NCBI GenBank assembly: GCA_007859835.1
Contig: SJPJ01000001.1
Span: 7,579,989 to 7,643,988, forward strand
DNA: 64,000 nucleotides
Direction of reading: 5' to 3'
From: Novipirellula herctigrandis
GTDB taxonomy: Bacteria; Planctomycetota; Planctomycetia; Pirellulales; Pirellulaceae
Shown: piece after piece, positions 61,832 through 64,000 of the stretch
Position numbering within the stretch: position 1 is the first letter of the stretch
How the letters are laid out: each line of letters starts with the position of its first letter
Notes under the pieces: generated by a model
The model's database searches: none
The model's input: the letters and a program-made list of their open reading frames with translations, nothing else
What the model was told of the DNA's origin: nothing
Translations under genes and position numbers: made by a program

Positions 61832-64000
61832 ATGCCTGATAAGGATTCTTTCGATTTCAGTCAACTGAATGATTCAAGCGGCAATCACGCTGGTGACGCC
61901 TCGCGCCGAAAGGCGTCGAAAAAAATCACGCGTTCCAAAGGCAAGCATGGAAAAAGGAAACGGCCGATTGGTTTGTTGGTGTTTATGGCACTGATGATGA
62001 TCGGCACTTTTTCGGGCCTGATGGTACTATTGCAGCAGTTGTCCTCGAAAGAGCCACTCGAAGTTGCTAACTCGACACAGCCAGCGGTGGCAAATGAAGA
62101 AGTCCGAAACGGCTCGGTTGGGTTACCAATACCGTTGGTTGAGCCTTCCAGCCAAAGCCAAGAAAGTGTTGCGGAAGTCGAAGAGATTCCATCGGAATCA
62201 GCTCCAAAAGACCTGTCGTTGGCCAGTGGTTTGAAAGAGATGCCGTTTGCGGATAGCAGTGATAATACCTCCGCTATATCGCCTGTAACTCCGGAGGAAC
62301 CGTCGGTGGGGAGATCGTTGGGTGGCGATATTATCAAACACGATGACCCAGACGAAATTGGCAAGGATACGATCCTTGAACTGTATCGCGATCGTTCGCT
62401 GTTCAAAGAGGCGCAGTACACCCTCCTGCGGTCGATCTTCGCGGATCGATTTGCCAAGCAAAATGCAAAAGACATTGGCGAGGCGCTCGGTGATGACAAC
62501 GAAGCTGCCAAAAAGTGGTTCGATGAACACGCCGAAATTCGCGACGAGCTTTTTACTGCTATTGATCCCGAGCTTGACAATGTGATCGAAGCGATTCGGA
62601 TTTTCGATTCGCTGCGAAAAAAATACCCTGAGCAAATCGTTTCCTATTTGCCTCTCGCGATTGCTACGTCCGTCGTCTGGGACAACAAGAAAGGAGTCTA
62701 TCGCTACGAGGGCCATTCTCGGCGGACGCATTCACAAATGCCCGATGGATTGATGGAAGCGGCTGACAACTTCGAGTATTTCTTGATTGCAGAAAATGTC
62801 ATGCAAGGTCGCGGTCAATTTCTGCCGTGGGAATTTCTCGTTCATGTAGTCAACCATCCGACACCGATGGAAGAGCGGAAATGGGCCGTCCTGCAGTACT
62901 TGCCCAAACGAATCATGTTTGGCAAATGTTACGGAGAGGTACCCTACGACGGAGTGATGCTGGAAACGGGAGGCCAAGTGTGTCGATTAGAAGGGAAACC
63001 GTACACCCTTGCAAATTTGCGCAGCTTCGGCGGCGTTTGTTCGATGCAAGCTGACTTTGCCACACGCGTCGGCAAGAGTCTAGGCGTCCCGGCGGCACAC
63101 GTCAGTGGCGGCGGACGTTTTGGAGGCAGCGGGCACGCATGGGTGATGTGGGTGGAAATCAAATCGGCGAGCTTGCAGGGAATCCAATTTGTTCTTGAGT
63201 CCCACGGACGTTATCGGGGTGACCACTATTACGTCGGCAACTTAATCGAACCGCAATCAGGCCAACGAATCACAGACCGCCAATTAGAGCTTCGGCTTCA
63301 ATCGGTTGGGATGAACCCTTGGGCAAAGCGTCGGGCGGATTGGCTGATGGATTTGTTCTCGATGATCCGCGAATCCGAAGAGCTTGATGTGCTCGATCAA
63401 ATCCGTTATCTGAGCCAAGTCTTGAAGGTATCGCCGCTGAACGAAGGGGCTTGGCGAACCTTGGCCAAGATGTCTCGCGACGGTGTGATTGAACCGCGTC
63501 ACGAGAAGTTGATGCTCGCGACCATGAACGGTCTCTTCTCAAGCTTCGCAAGCTTTCCTGACTTCACTTGGGAAATCTTTGATGACTTGATTCATTTCCA
63601 ACAGCTTGCTGCGAAGCGGGACGCCCTCTATTCACAACTCGTGGCCCTTTACGAACACGCTGGTCGTCCCGATTTATCTTGCAAAGCGAGGCTTCGTTAT
63701 TCAGATTACTTGGTTGGACAGGAAAAAGTGCCTGCGGCGATTACCGGTTTGGCCTTCACGATTTTGAAATTCCCGCAGGAAGGTCGCTATGTGCCATCGA
63801 TGCTCGATCGCATGGAGCAATTGGCTGGCGACGTCGAAGGGGCCAATCAAGAGGTTTTGTCGTTCTATCGACGATTCTTGCCTTTGATCGATCAAAAGCG
63901 AGGTAACGCGGCGAGTGACTATTGTATGGAAATGTACAAACGCGGAATTGATCGATTTGAACAAGCGGGCGATGCGGGCACCGCAATGATGCTGAAGAAT
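61832..64000 (+). CDS. Transglutaminase-like membrane protein (3' end outside window)
   Basis: Open from ATG 61832 to the window end (at least 723 residues); no stop is seen. A basic cytoplasmic leader (about 1-45) is followed by one transmembrane helix (about 46-68, IGLLVFMALMMIGTFSGLMVLL) and a polar linker of about 110 residues. A transglutaminase-like core follows, with Cys about 403 in SFGGVCSMQADFATRVGKSLGVPAAHV, His about 435 in SGHAWVMW, and a later Asp in RYRGDHYY. These give a plausible Cys-His-Asp triad. The rest (about 490 onward) is helical and TPR-like. The start lies 20 bp after the pseudouridine synthase stop. The function is unknown, perhaps protease or crosslinking activity outside the membrane. 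Confidence 0.75.
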   Translation, partial: MPDKDSFDFSQLNDSSGNHAGDASRRKASKKITRSKGKHGKRKRPIGLLVFMALMMIGTFSGLMVLLQQLSSKEPLEVANSTQPAVANEEVRNGSVGLPIPLVEPSSQSQESVAEVEEIPSESAPKDLSLASGLKEMPFADSSDNTSAISPVTPEEPSVGRSLGGDIIKHDDPDEIGKDTILELYRDRSLFKEAQYTLLRSIFADRFAKQNAKDIGEALGDDNEAAKKWFDEHAEIRDELFTAIDPELDNVIEAIRIFDSLRKKYPEQIVSYLPLAIATSVVWDNKKGVYRYEGHSRRTHSQMPDGLMEAADNFEYFLIAENVMQGRGQFLPWEFLVHVVNHPTPMEERKWAVLQYLPKRIMFGKCYGEVPYDGVMLETGGQVCRLEGKPYTLANLRSFGGVCSMQADFATRVGKSLGVPAAHVSGGGRFGGSGHAWVMWVEIKSASLQGIQFVLESHGRYRGDHYYVGNLIEPQSGQRITDRQLELRLQSVGMNPWAKRRADWLMDLFSMIRESEELDVLDQIRYLSQVLKVSPLNEGAWRTLAKMSRDGVIEPRHEKLMLATMNGLFSSFASFPDFTWEIFDDLIHFQQLAAKRDALYSQLVALYEHAGRPDLSCKARLRYSDYLVGQEKVPAAITGLAFTILKFPQEGRYVPSMLDRMEQLAGDVEGANQEVLSFYRRFLPLIDQKRGNAASDYCMEMYKRGIDRFEQAGDAGTAMMLKN

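Overview
The window looks like chromosomal DNA of a planctomycete close to Rhodopirellula / Pirellulaceae. The signs are two PEP-CTERM proteins, two DUF1559 (pilin-like N-terminus, H-X9-DG C-terminus) proteins paired with tiny lipoproteins, an ECF sigma factor next to a FecR-LamG membrane protein, a formylglycine-type sulfatase, Gfo/Idh/MocA and ThuA proteins, and a Rho factor with a long low-complexity N-terminus. No phage, IS element, CRISPR array or rRNA was seen. There is one tRNA (Asp-GTC).

Layout. 1-4.1 kb: two PEP-CTERM secreted proteins whose 3' ends, sorting signals and terminators are a 171-bp direct duplication. 4.1-26.1 kb: a glycan-degradation region with five GH29 (alpha-L-fucosidase family) proteins of at least three architectures, one GH32-like protein, an unassigned TIM-barrel-like protein, two DUF1559/lipoprotein modules, an ECF sigma factor with FecR-LamG partner, and a ThuA + Gfo/Idh/MocA pair. 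Most of these carry signal peptides, so the region reads as a fucose-rich (probably algal or sulfated) polysaccharide-use locus under its own sigma factor. The regulatory link is inference. 26.2-30.6 kb: glycogen phosphorylase, a zinc-ribbon protein and a dienelactone-hydrolase-like protein.

30.8-36.2 kb: an HlyD / double-ATPase ABC / permease exporter operon (YhiI-RbbA-YhhJ type), followed on the same strand by an SMR transporter of the SugE/Gdx type. A recognisable guanidine-III (ykkC-III) riboswitch lies just upstream of the SMR gene. It has a downstream 7-nt element over the likely ribosome-binding site that is complementary to the aptamer. 36.6-41.2 kb: a small acidic protein, a sulfatase, a divergent FAD-dependent oxidoreductase and the tRNA.

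41.6-54.5 kb: small conserved-looking proteins, a large membrane lipoprotein, a DUF4272 protein, an FHA-GAF-histidine kinase, a thioredoxin-like protein, a DapA-family aldolase, tRNA hydroxylase TrhO, and a CAAX-protease-like / YmdB-like / LMW-phosphatase cluster. 55-64 kb: a polysaccharide-export (Wza-like) protein with an odd Cys-rich insert and its TPR-like partner, Rho behind a long leader, an RluA-type pseudouridine synthase, and a transglutaminase-like membrane protein cut by the window end.

Intergenic regions hold several short tandem-repeat arrays (10, 14, 15, 17 and 22 bp units). Two of them share the word aagcgagca. The strongest single signal outside ordinary genes is the guanidine-III riboswitch with its apparent translational expression platform.
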